NCBI GenBank assembly: GCA_025054955.1
Contig: JANWZE010000035.1
Span: 46,362 to 110,361, forward strand
Source of the DNA: Blastocatellia bacterium
GTDB lineage: Bacteria; Acidobacteriota; Blastocatellia; HR10; J050
Direction: 5' to 3'
DNA length: 64,000 nt
The notes under the pieces are model-generated. The model did no database searches. It was not told where the DNA came from and worked only from the letters and a program-made list of their open reading frames with translations. Positions 46,805-55,433 of the stretch are shown here, piece after piece. Numbering within the stretch: the first letter of the stretch is position 1; each line of letters opens with the position of its first letter. The position numbers and the translations under genes were made by a program.

Positions 46805-48271
46805 TCAATCGAGCCGATAGTTAGGGGCTTCTTTGGTGATGATAACGTCATGCACATGACTTTCGCGCAAGCTGGCTTCAGTAATGCGAATGAACTTGGC
46901 TTTCTGCTGTAGCTCGGCGATATTGCGACAACCGCAATACCCCATGCCAGCACGCAAGCCGCCGATCAGTTGTTGAACCATCATGGCCAGTGTGCCCTTG
47001 TACGGCACGCGAGCTTCAATGCCTTCAGGCACAAGTTTGCCAATGGTCGTTTCACGCTCTTGACCATAACGGTCACGGCTGCCCTGTTGCATCGCGCCGA
47101 GCGAACCCATGCCGCGATACGCTTTGAATGTGCGACCTTGATATAAGATCGTCTCTCCCGGACTTTCATCCGTGCCGGCAAACAGTGACCCGATCATGAC
47201 ACAATCAGCGCCGGCGGCCAACGCTTTGGTAATATCGCCGGAAAACTTAATGCCACCGTCAGCGATCAAGGGAACGCCTGCCGCCCGGGTCGCGCGGGCG
47301 CATTCGAGTATCGCCGTAATCTGCGGAACGCCCGCGCCGGAGATCACGCGCGTCGTGCAGACGCTGCCCGGCCCCATGCCAACCTTGACACCATCCACGC
47401 CAGCTTCGATCAGCTCCTGAGCCCCTTCGTAGGTAGCCACATTACCGGCCACCACGTCTACCTGTGAAAATCGTTTCTTGATCTGCCTGACAGCCTCCAG
47501 AACCCGCGTCGTGTGACCATGCGCCGTGTCAATGACCAATACGTCCACTTGCGCGCGTACCAGTTCTTCGGCGCGCTCCAGGAAATCGCCTGTCGCGCCA
47601 ATGGCCGCGCCGACGCGCAAACGGCCCAATGGGTCCTTGGCGGCCTGTGGGTAATCCAACGCCTTCTGAATGTCTTTCACCGTGATCAGCCCTTTGAGCC
47701 GATATTCATTGTCAACGACCAGCAGTTTTTCAATTCGATGTCGCCGTAAAATAGCTTTGGCCTCTTCCAACGTGGTTCCTACCGGCGCGGTCACCAGATT
47801 CTCTCGCGTCATGACATCGGCGATCCGCAAATCCATCCGCGTTTCAAACCGCAAATCGCGATTGGTCAAGATGCCCACCAACCGGCCATCTTCGTCAACA
47901 ATTGGCACACCGGAGATTTTGTATCGCGCCATGACGGCCAACGCATCAGCAATGGGGCGCTCCGGCGTCATCGTCACTGGATCAACGATCATGCCGCTCT
48001 CGGAGCGTTTGACCTTGTCCACTTCATCGCGCTGGGCTTGAATGGACAAGTTCCGATGGATCACGCCGATGCCACCTTGTTGAGCTAATGCAATGGCCAG
48101 ATGAGCTTCCGTCACCGTGTCCATGGCCGCACTGGAGATTGGCACATTCAATCGAACGTGGCGACTAAACCATGTAGTCACCTCGGTCTCTGCCGGTAAT
48201 ACGTCGCTTTTAGCCGGCAGTAACAAGACATCGTCAAAGGTCAACGCTTCGGGAAAGATCGCATCCGGCAT
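46805..48271 (-). CDS. guaB: IMP dehydrogenase
   Basis: This 488-residue enzyme converts IMP to XMP with NAD, the committed step to GMP. The TIM barrel has the catalytic loop [15 protein letters not shown] with the active Cys, the phosphate site [10 protein letters not shown], and the flap RGMGSLGAM. Two CBS domains (about 95-205) are inserted as usual. A TTGACT/TAGACT promoter lies 38-67 bases upstream. Confidence 0.97.
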   Translation of the reverse strand: MPDAIFPEALTFDDVLLLPAKSDVLPAETEVTTWFSRHVRLNVPISSAAMDTVTEAHLAIALAQQGGIGVIHRNLSIQAQRDEVDKVKRSESGMIVDPVTMTPERPIADALAVMARYKISGVPIVDEDGRLVGILTNRDLRFETRMDLRIADVMTRENLVTAPVGTTLEEAKAILRRHRIEKLLVVDNEYRLKGLITVKDIQKALDYPQAAKDPLGRLRVGAAIGATGDFLERAEELVRAQVDVLVIDTAHGHTTRVLEAVRQIKKRFSQVDVVAGNVATYEGAQELIEAGVDGVKVGMGPGSVCTTRVISGAGVPQITAILECARATRAAGVPLIADGGIKFSGDITKALAAGADCVMIGSLFAGTDESPGETILYQGRTFKAYRGMGSLGAMQQGSRDRYGQERETTIGKLVPEGIEARVPYKGTLAMMVQQLIGGLRAGMGYCGCRNIAELQQKAKFIRITEASLRESHVHDVIITKEAPNYRLD

Positions 48272-48308
48272 AAGGCTCGCCCTCGAACTCAGTATTCACT
48301 AAGCTGGA

Positions 48309-48338
48309 AGTCTAAGCCACGCTGGTGAGATCAGTCAA
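48309..48338 (-). promoter_or_regulatory. Sigma-70-type promoter for guaB
   Basis: TTGACT (48333-48338) and TAGACT (48309-48314) on the minus strand have an 18-base spacer and would start transcription about 30 bases before guaB. Confidence 0.5.
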
Positions 48339-48437
48339 GCACAGCACTCATGCGCACGTCGTTTCAGAGACGGCGACCGAAAGTATGACAATAGAGAGTG
48401 GGCTTGTGCTTGCGAAACGTCATAACGCTTCAGCTAC

Positions 48438-48533
48438 ACCACACCACTTGCATTGCCACAATCACGATGGTCGGCTACGCTCCCTGCAACACCGCTTGCA
48501 TTGTCACAATCACGATGGTCGGTTACCATAATC
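48438..48533 (+). repeat. Two tandem 48-bp units upstream of yqeY
   Basis: The core CTTGCATTG(C/T)CACAATC...GATGGTCGG occurs at 48447-48478 and 48495-48526, with an exact 48-base period and few mismatches. The units lie between the divergent guaB and yqeY genes and could hold regulator sites. Confidence 0.7.
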
Positions 48534-48564
48534 AGGCAGCGTGATTCAGAGAAGGAGTAAACTT

Positions 48565-49023
48565 ATGAGCCTACGTCAGCAAATTGATCAGGACCTCGTC
48601 CAGGCGATGAAAGCCAAAGATGAAGTCCGACTCAACACTCTACGAATGATCAAAACGGCACTGAAGAATCGTCAGGTTGATGTGCAACACGAGTTGAGTG
48701 ATGCCGAAGTTATCCAGGTGATGAAAACACTGATTAAGCAGCGGCAAGATTCTGTTGAACAATACCAGCAAGCCGGACGTAGTGACTTGGCCGAACATGA
48801 ACAAGCCGAGATTCGCATCATTGAACACTATTTGCCACCCATGCTGAGCCAGGCTGAGCTGGAGCGCGTCGTGGATGAAACGATTCGGGAGGTGGGAGCT
48901 GCTTCGCTGAAAGACATGGGGCAAGTGATGAAGGCGGTCATGGGAAAATTAGCGACGGCAATGGTGGACGGCAAAATGGTCAATCAAATGGTGCGCTCAA
49001 AACTCACTGCGCTGGAGGAATGA
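48565..49023 (+). CDS. yqeY: GatB/YqeY domain protein
   Basis: This 152-residue helical protein has the YqeY pattern: LRQQIDQDLVQAMKAKDEVRLNTLRMIK at the start, SVEQYQQAGRSDLAEHEQAEI and YLPPMLSQ in the middle. It resembles the tail of the GatB amidotransferase subunit and may contact tRNA. AAGGAG precedes ATG 48565. It is co-transcribed with a 57-residue membrane protein starting 3 bases later. Confidence 0.9.
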   Translation: MSLRQQIDQDLVQAMKAKDEVRLNTLRMIKTALKNRQVDVQHELSDAEVIQVMKTLIKQRQDSVEQYQQAGRSDLAEHEQAEIRIIEHYLPPMLSQAELERVVDETIREVGAASLKDMGQVMKAVMGKLATAMVDGKMVNQMVRSKLTALEE

Positions 49024-49026
49024 ACA

Positions 49027-49200
49027 ATGTGGACATTGATTAAACTCGTCGCTGTGGCGCTCAACATCATTGCGATTGCCGATGTCATATCAAAATACAA
49101 AGACATTGGCACGCGTGTTGTTCTCATCGTGATGATCTTAGCGTTCCCAATTGTGGGCGCGGCCGTGTATCTACTCATCTTTCGACCCAAAGAGGCTTAG
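49027..49200 (+). CDS. 57-residue membrane protein with PLDc_N-like domain
   Basis: This small protein (MWTLIKLVAVALNIIAIADV at the start) has two hydrophobic helices split by a charged KYKDIGTR loop and ends with VYLLIFRPKEA. The pattern of a second helix with a central Pro-x-x-Gly and a YLL-FR end matches the cardiolipin-synthase N-terminal (PLDc_N) domain seen in small stand-alone proteins. It starts 3 bases after yqeY. Function is unknown. Confidence 0.65.
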   Translation: MWTLIKLVAVALNIIAIADVISKYKDIGTRVVLIVMILAFPIVGAAVYLLIFRPKEA

Positions 49201-49474
49201 CCACCACGTGCGCGGTGCGCGTCGGCAACATGCGTTCCAGAGGATGATCTTGGGGCGTTGAGAGTCGGTGCGTATTTGCTCACGGTGCGGGCAAACACGT
49301 TGGCACCAACTTCATGGAGTATCACGCCGTCAGGGCGTGAACCCAACGGCCTGTTGCTTGGTGAGGCCATCACCGCACCAGGCTGGTCAGTCCAACAGCT
49401 TGTTGGTTGAGGCATCGCCATGGCCAACGAGAAGCCCACCGGGAGTGCCTTCACGTTGCTTGTTCGGCGACCTG

Positions 49475-50137
49475 TTACTCCTGTGGTCTCTGCGTTGAAC
49501 CGGATGTTACGGATGGTGGTTCATCGAGCAATTCTGCCGGCGGTGGTTCATCGGGCGTTTCTGCCGGTGGTTGCGGCTGCGGTTCATGAGCCGGCCTTGG
49601 CGAGAGTCCCAATCGGCTCAACACGTGAGCCGTCGGCCTTCCCGTCACAGGCAGGTTCTCCGCCTGCTGAAAAGCTTTCATGGCCTCAATGGTCGCCTGG
49701 TCGTAGACGCCGGTCGCTTCCGCGAGAAATCCGCGTTCGATCAATGCGCGCTGTATCTCCAAGACTCGATCAGTAGGCATCTGCGAGCCAGGCCGAAGTG
49801 GTTGATACCGAGCCAGACTCCGCCGCACACGGCCGCGACGCGCTTGATACCGGTTCATGCGCTTTCGGCTCACTGCCGCGGAGCGACGGCTACGGCGACT
49901 TTGCGCCGTCACGCTTCGCTGAGAGCGGCCACGACGAACTGACTGCCGCTTCCCAGAACGACCACGACGCGCCACAGCCTGCCTCTTTTTGTTCCCTCGC
50001 CGTTGAGCAAACACTTCGTGCGGGCTGGACTGATCAGATACCGAAGAGAGCCAGCCACCAACCGACGTCAGCACATCAACGGCTACCACTCCTACCACCA
50101 CTAAGCAGGCGCCGATTATCTGTTGTCGTTTTTTCAT
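49475..50137 (-). CDS. Exported peptidoglycan-binding protein with Arg-rich linker
   Basis: This 220-residue protein has a signal/anchor helix (about 8-30), an extremely Arg/Ser-rich basic stretch (about 45-115), a PG_binding_1 domain (about 122-180, LEIQRALIERGFLAEATGVYD) and a Pro/Glu-rich tail. The basic stretch could bind anionic wall polymers. It follows the HtrA gene by 28 bases and is probably co-transcribed with it. Confidence 0.8.
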   Translation of the reverse strand: MKKRQQIIGACLVVVGVVAVDVLTSVGGWLSSVSDQSSPHEVFAQRRGNKKRQAVARRGRSGKRQSVRRGRSQRSVTAQSRRSRRSAAVSRKRMNRYQARRGRVRRSLARYQPLRPGSQMPTDRVLEIQRALIERGFLAEATGVYDQATIEAMKAFQQAENLPVTGRPTAHVLSRLGLSPRPAHEPQPQPPAETPDEPPPAELLDEPPSVTSGSTQRPQE

Positions 50138-50165
50138 GACCAATCTCTCCCTGCTGCTGAATGAC

Positions 50166-51710
50166 TCACGGAACCACAGTTGTTAACACATGTCGCCCGG
50201 GTCCGTCTAACAACCGGCGCGGGCCGATGACTTCAACAACCAGATCATCCCCGGATTGCAACTGGCTGATGATTGCCTCCAACTGTTCAATGCTGCCAAT
50301 CGTCTGGCGATTCACGCGCAGGATCACATCATGAGTCTGAAGGCCCAGCTCGCTGGCCAGACTTCCTTCTTCAATCTCCGATACGACCACGCCCTGTGTA
50401 ATCGGCAGATTGAACGAGCGGGCTGTTTGCGCCGATAACATTTGCAACTTGGCTCCCAGTTTAACGCGCTGGCGGGTTCGGGTTGACTCTTTCTGCGCCG
50501 AAGTTGGCAAGGCGCTCGAAGGACTGATGCTCTGACGCGGGCCAATCTTCACCTGCAATGTCAGGCGACGCCCATCCCGCATGACGGTTACCGGCACGAC
50601 GCGGCCAATCGGAGACGAGGCTACCATACGAGTCAAATGACGTTGATCTCTTACGGATTGACCATCGAACTGGACAATAATATCGGCGCTCTGTATGCCG
50701 GCCTGAGCAGCGGGACTATCTTTAGAGACTACATCGTGAACCAGCGCGCCGTGCGGATGATCCAATCCATAGACACGGGCTGCTTCGGGCTTCACCTCAT
50801 CCAGCACAATCCCCAACCAGCCGCGCTCGACTTTTCCTGTCGCCACCAGTTGGTTGTAAACAGGTATCGCAATAGACGTAGGGATGGCAAATCCAACCCC
50901 ATTAGATACACCGGTGCTGGTAGAAATCTGTGCATTGATGCCGATCACTTCCCCTTTGAGGTTGACCAACGGGCCGCCTGAATTGCCCGGATTGATAGCT
51001 GCGTCCGTCTGCAAAAATTGTTGAAAATTGGCGTGCGGCCCGGCGGTGACGCGGTCTTTGGCGCTGATGATACCGGCGGTGACCGATTGCTCCAATCCAA
51101 ACGGACTGCCAATGGCCAGCACCCAATCGCCCACCTTCAACGCTTCCGAATCGCCAACCGGCGCAACCGAAAAGGGCGCAGAACCTTTGATCCTGAGCAC
51201 AGCGAGGTCGGTCTCGGTGTCTGTGCCAATAATCTGAGGCACAAACGTGCGTCCATCGGCCAACCGAACGCGCATCCGAGCGGCATCTTCGATGACGTGT
51301 TTGTTGGTGAGGATGTACCCATCCGCATCTACCAACACGCCGGAACCTTCACCCCGTTGACGCCGACGTGGACCATGAAACCAATCAAACGGCTCTAACG
51401 CTGACGTGCTCGTAGGTTCCGCCACCGTTTCAATGTGCACAACAGCCGGTTCAACCCGACGCGCCACTTCGGCAAACGCTTCAGAGAGCGCCAGCGCCGT
51501 CGAAACGGCCACCGAAGGCGGCTCCCATGAACGATTCACCTGAAGCAACCGGTGCTGCTGTCGAGCCGACGCTTCACGAGAGATGAATATACCAATGCCA
51601 ATGCCTATCAGCAGGCCAACTGCCACCAGTAAACTCAACACCACCTGCCGGCGCATCGGCGACCGAGTCAAACGTACACTGGAGTGATCCGTCTGTGGAA
51701 CTGGTTCCAT
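50166..51710 (-). CDS. degP: HtrA/DegP-family periplasmic serine protease
   Basis: This 514-residue protein has an N-terminal membrane helix, then a trypsin-like domain with His in TNKHVIEDA, Asp in TDLAVLRI and Ser in GNSGGPLV. Two PDZ domains follow (about 300-390 and 430-510). It degrades or refolds damaged envelope proteins. The ATG at 51710, with GGAG upstream, is preferred because the promoter at 51759-51787 puts the transcript start almost on the upstream ATG (51749). Confidence 0.93.
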   Translation of the reverse strand: MEPVPQTDHSSVRLTRSPMRRQVVLSLLVAVGLLIGIGIGIFISREASARQQHRLLQVNRSWEPPSVAVSTALALSEAFAEVARRVEPAVVHIETVAEPTSTSALEPFDWFHGPRRRQRGEGSGVLVDADGYILTNKHVIEDAARMRVRLADGRTFVPQIIGTDTETDLAVLRIKGSAPFSVAPVGDSEALKVGDWVLAIGSPFGLEQSVTAGIISAKDRVTAGPHANFQQFLQTDAAINPGNSGGPLVNLKGEVIGINAQISTSTGVSNGVGFAIPTSIAIPVYNQLVATGKVERGWLGIVLDEVKPEAARVYGLDHPHGALVHDVVSKDSPAAQAGIQSADIIVQFDGQSVRDQRHLTRMVASSPIGRVVPVTVMRDGRRLTLQVKIGPRQSISPSSALPTSAQKESTRTRQRVKLGAKLQMLSAQTARSFNLPITQGVVVSEIEEGSLASELGLQTHDVILRVNRQTIGSIEQLEAIISQLQSGDDLVVEVIGPRRLLDGPGRHVLTTVVP

Positions 51711-51758
51711 GCTCCGCTTCTCCACGTCATCGTATTCTGTTTGTATCATGCGCCTGTG

Positions 51759-51787
51759 ATTATAACCGACTAATCCGAAACACCCAA
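51759..51787 (-). promoter_or_regulatory. Sigma-70-type promoter for the HtrA gene
   Basis: A perfect TATAAT (51759-51764, minus) lies 17 bases from TTGGGT (51782-51787). Transcription would start near 51752. Confidence 0.55.
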
Positions 51788-51865
51788 GGTCTCAGCTTTC
51801 CATCGGTCGTAACAACACCTTCAGCCTTGCGTCCCTCAGGCGAATCAACCCGCGATCACCATGTC

Positions 51866-52831
51866 TTAACTCTCCACCGGTCGTAACAACACCTTGAGCA
51901 CTCCGGGCGCCTGAGCCAATTCAAACGCGCGGAGCCCATGCTCAAGCGGAACAATCTCTGAAATCAGGCTGGTGACATCCACCTGACGCGAGGCCAACAG
52001 TTCTAACGCGCGAGGAAACCGACCGCACCGTGATCCTATGAGTGTCACTTCGTTCACCACCAGGCGCGACATATCAAGATGAAGCCCGCCAGCGAACGTG
52101 GACTTCACGATGATGCACCCCTGTGGGCGCACCAGCCGCAGGGCAAGCTCAAATCCGCCGGCTGAGCCGGTCGCTTCGATGACACAATCCTGACTGGCTG
52201 CTTCCAGGTCGGCTGCCTCTGTTGCCAGCAGTGTCTCTATCCCCCACTGCTGAGCAAGTGCCAGTTTATTGGCATGCTTGCCGATCAAGAGTAATTGGCA
52301 TCCGGTTGAGCGCATCACCTGCGCCACCAAGAGGCCGAGCTTACCATCGCCAATAACGCTGACCCGATCCGCCGGATTGATCGGCGTCTGCTCCAAAATG
52401 TGAGCAGCGGCAGCCAACGGCTCAGTGAAGACGGCCTCCTCATCCCGCAACGACGGAGGAACAACAAACAAATTTCTTGCCGGTAACGAGAGAAACTCGG
52501 CCATCGCTCCATCACGCCCAACAATCCCCAACGCCGTGCGCCGCGGGCAATGCCGCGCATCACCGATCGCACATCCGGCGCATTCGCCACAGCCCACATT
52601 GATTTCTCCAACAACCCGTTGACCGATCAACTCGGCCTGCGGCGATGCTTCGACCACACCAACAAACTCATGACCGAGAATGCCGCGAAAACTGGCATAG
52701 CCGCGGGTGATCTCAATGTCGGTATTGCAAATGCCGGCGAGCAAAACGCGGATCAACGACTCTTGCTCATGACGTGGCATCGGCGCGTCACTGACATATC
52801 GAAGCGCTCCGTCAAATTTCAGTGCTCTCAT
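51866..52831 (-). CDS. Zinc-dependent medium-chain alcohol dehydrogenase
   Basis: This 321-residue MDR protein has GICNTDIEI and GHEFVGVV for the catalytic zinc, CGECAGCAIGDARHC for the structural zinc, and the NAD-binding VSVIGDGKLG. GGAGG before ATG 52831 sets the start; the longer open frame only translates intergenic repeats. The substrate (sugar alcohol or aldehyde) is unknown. Confidence 0.88.
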   Translation of the reverse strand: MRALKFDGALRYVSDAPMPRHEQESLIRVLLAGICNTDIEITRGYASFRGILGHEFVGVVEASPQAELIGQRVVGEINVGCGECAGCAIGDARHCPRRTALGIVGRDGAMAEFLSLPARNLFVVPPSLRDEEAVFTEPLAAAAHILEQTPINPADRVSVIGDGKLGLLVAQVMRSTGCQLLLIGKHANKLALAQQWGIETLLATEAADLEAASQDCVIEATGSAGGFELALRLVRPQGCIIVKSTFAGGLHLDMSRLVVNEVTLIGSRCGRFPRALELLASRQVDVTSLISEIVPLEHGLRAFELAQAPGVLKVLLRPVES

Positions 52832-53255
52832 CTTGTCCTCCCGTGAACATTTCTGTGAGCGCAGGCATCTTGCCTGCCGGTTGCGCCCAGTGAAAATAGG
52901 CCTGCTCGAAGCAGGCGCCCCCAGGTTTTCATGCTTCGTGGCGTCCAATCGTACATGGGCGATTTCTCTGAAAACGCCCGACCTCAGCTTACGCCGCAGG
53001 CGCAATCAGAAGGTAGCCAGACGTGCAACGTCTGGATAGCAGATCAACCAATCGTAGCGCGTCTGCAGCGCGCCAAGTCATAGGTGTTCGCTGCGCGCTG
53101 CGCGACATCAGCAATTTCCTCGGCACTCTTCGTGGCACGCGCCGGCCCATGAATGATCCTTCTGAGCAAACGCCGATTTCAAATCTGAGGGCACACGGGG
53201 CGCTTATTACCCAGCATGCACGCGAACGCTCGAGAGATTCTGTGTCGGCGCATTC
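52832..53255 (+). repeat. Gap packed with palindromic repeats
   Basis: No gene is seen. Perfect hairpins occur at 52861-52877 (GCAGGCA/TGCCTGC), 52900-52916 (GCCTGCT/AGCAGGC) and 53017-53035 (CCAGACGT/ACGTCTGG). The block at 52921-52972 repeats the CTTCGTGGCGT to ATGGGCGATT module found near 20.8 and 38.6 kb. Confidence 0.7.
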
Positions 53256-54428
53256 TCAGGCCAGTCGGCGCAACCGCTCCGCTGCTGCCTGAAGCGTCTC
53301 GATCTTCTTGCAAAAAGAGAAGCGCACCTGATGACGTCCACGTTGCGGGTCTTGATAGAAACTGCTGCCGGGCACAACCGCGACGCCAATCTCTTTGACA
53401 AGGTAATGAGCGAACTGAACATCATCAGTAAAGCCGAACGCATCAATCTGAGTGATCGTGTAATAAGCTCCTTGTGGCCAGCAAGGCTTCAGTCCAAGCT
53501 GCTCCAACACCGGCAGCAACGTGGACCGTCGTTCAGCGTACTCGGTGGCTAGTTGCTGGTAGTAACTCGGCGGCAATCGAAGCGCCGTCGCACCTGCTTC
53601 TTGCAACGGAGCGGGCGCGCCCACCGTTAAAAAGTCGTGCACCTTGCGAATCGCACTGGTGATCTCCGCCGGCGCAATTGCATAACCAACTCGCCAGCCG
53701 GTCACGCTATAGGTTTTTGACATTCCGTTGATCGTAATCGTCCGCTCACGCATGCCATCGAGCGTGGCGATCGCTACATGGCGAGCGTCGTCATACAAAA
53801 TGTGCTCATAAATCTCATCGGTCACAGCGATGACATTCCACCGCAGGCACAGATCAGCGATCAGTTGCAGTTCCTCACGCGTGAAGACCTTGCCGGTGGG
53901 ATTGTTGGGTGTGTTGATGATAATCGCTTTCGTTTTGTCGTTAAACGCGGCGCTCAACTCATCAGGATCAAAATGCCAATCCGGCCAATGAAGCGGCACG
54001 AACCGCGGCGTGGCCCCCGACAAGATCGCGTCAGGTCCATAATTCTCATAAAACGGCTCAAAGATGATCACCTCATCGCCGGGGTTGATAATGGCCATTA
54101 ACGCAGCGATCATCGCTTCGGTTGATCCGCAGGTGACCGTGATTTCCGTCTCTGGGTCCACGTCGAGTCCCAGCGACCATCGTGTCTTCTCGGCCAGCGC
54201 CTCGCGAAATCCTTTGGCGCCCCAAGTAATCGCATACTGGTTGATGTCAGCATTGATGGCATCAATCGCCGCTTGCTTAATCACATCGGGTGAAGGAAAA
54301 TCGGCAAAGCCTTGCGCCAGATTGATCGCTCCGTATTGCTGCGCCAATCGGGTCATCTCGCGGATGACCGATTCGGTGAAGCTATCCGCCTTATAGGAAG
54401 TGATTTTTTTCGGCCCCGGTTGGCTCAT
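53256..54428 (-). CDS. Class I/II PLP aminotransferase (methionine/kynurenine type)
   Basis: This 390-residue fold-type I aminotransferase has NTPNNPTGKVF, VTDEIYEH, and the PLP lysine in INGMSKTYSVTGWRVGY. Its start segment INLAQGFADFPSP fits the YbdL/kynurenine aminotransferase subgroup, which acts on methionine, aromatic amino acids or glutamine. GGGAGGACGT before the ATG sets the start. Confidence 0.9.
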   Translation of the reverse strand: MSQPGPKKITSYKADSFTESVIREMTRLAQQYGAINLAQGFADFPSPDVIKQAAIDAINADINQYAITWGAKGFREALAEKTRWSLGLDVDPETEITVTCGSTEAMIAALMAIINPGDEVIIFEPFYENYGPDAILSGATPRFVPLHWPDWHFDPDELSAAFNDKTKAIIINTPNNPTGKVFTREELQLIADLCLRWNVIAVTDEIYEHILYDDARHVAIATLDGMRERTITINGMSKTYSVTGWRVGYAIAPAEITSAIRKVHDFLTVGAPAPLQEAGATALRLPPSYYQQLATEYAERRSTLLPVLEQLGLKPCWPQGAYYTITQIDAFGFTDDVQFAHYLVKEIGVAVVPGSSFYQDPQRGRHQVRFSFCKKIETLQAAAERLRRLA

Positions 54429-54494
54429 ACGTCCTCCCCAGTAGTGGCCGGTTAGTTTATCAGAAATGGCGTGCGAAGGAAAATGGATGCAGGG

Positions 54495-55433
54495 TTATGG
54501 CCGTAGCTCTTGGCGCAATTGCTCGACCAGAGATTGAATCGCCGGCGCTTCGTTGCTGTCAGGCGCTAATGCGAGAAATCGCTCCAACGCGACCAGGGCT
54601 TCTTGCTTGCGGTTTACGTTCAGCAACGTAGTGCCTAACAAGCTGTAGAGGATTGGCTCTGCATCGCCATTCTGGGCAATGGCCTGTTGCATGTGGGGAA
54701 TGGCTTCGTCAGGAGCATCCATAAATTCCAGTGTCATGGCCAAGCCAGCATGCGCTTCAGGAGAAAAATTTCGCGCCAGCCGCAGCGCGCGCCGGTAGTT
54801 TTGCACTGCTTCTTCATACAGGCCCATTCCGCGCAAGATATTTGCTAGCACGGTGTAGCCTTCGGGGTCTTGGCGGCGACGTTCAGCAATTGCCGCCTCG
54901 GCCTGTTGTTGAGCCTCCTCGTAGCGGTTGAGCGCAAGCAGTGACCGTGCCAATCCCAATCGAGCTGCCGGAAATGATGGGCGCAGTTCCAATGCCCGCT
55001 GATATTCAGTCACAGCATCGGCGTGCCGTCTTTCTTCACGCCACTGTTCAGCGCGTTGATAAGCCTGTTCGGCGGGGTCGCGCGTTGGAATCAACCGCAG
55101 TGCCAACCGTTCGACTTGGCCGGCTGCCACGCGAAACTCCGAGCGATAATCTTTGAAATCAACTTTGCGCGCGCGTAACTGATAGCGTCCGGCCGGCAGT
55201 TGCTGAATCACGAGCTGACCGCGCTCATTCGTTTTGCCGCGAAACGCTCCGTTCAAGTAGACAGAAACGCCAGGCTCTTGTGTCACCACGACGACCCGGG
55301 CTGTGGCATGACGCGCGCGTGATTTGGTCGCCGGTTGGCCGGCGAGCGCCAGCTCTTGCGAAAGGCTTGCTGAAAGCCCCACGGTGAGCCACATCACCGC
55401 GCATGGTTTCAGTAGAAGATTCCCTCTGCTCAT
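54495..55433 (-). CDS. Exported PEGA-TPR protein
   Basis: This 312-residue protein has a signal peptide (about 1-30), a PEGA-like beta domain (about 45-110, VSVYLNGAFRGKTNERG and LPAGRYQLRARK) and TPR helices (about 130-300). ATG 55433 overlaps the stop of the transglycosylase gene, so the pair is coupled. It is probably an envelope scaffold. Confidence 0.78.
   Translation of the reverse strand: MSRGNLLLKPCAVMWLTVGLSASLSQELALAGQPATKSRARHATARVVVVTQEPGVSVYLNGAFRGKTNERGQLVIQQLPAGRYQLRARKVDFKDYRSEFRVAAGQVERLALRLIPTRDPAEQAYQRAEQWREERRHADAVTEYQRALELRPSFPAARLGLARSLLALNRYEEAQQQAEAAIAERRRQDPEGYTVLANILRGMGLYEEAVQNYRRALRLARNFSPEAHAGLAMTLEFMDAPDEAIPHMQQAIAQNGDAEPILYSLLGTTLLNVNRKQEALVALERFLALAPDSNEAPAIQSLVEQLRQELRP

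Noticed and set aside
52832..53005. N-terminal extension of the alcohol dehydrogenase frame
   Set aside because: It translates dispersed palindromic repeats; GGAGG marks ATG 52831.
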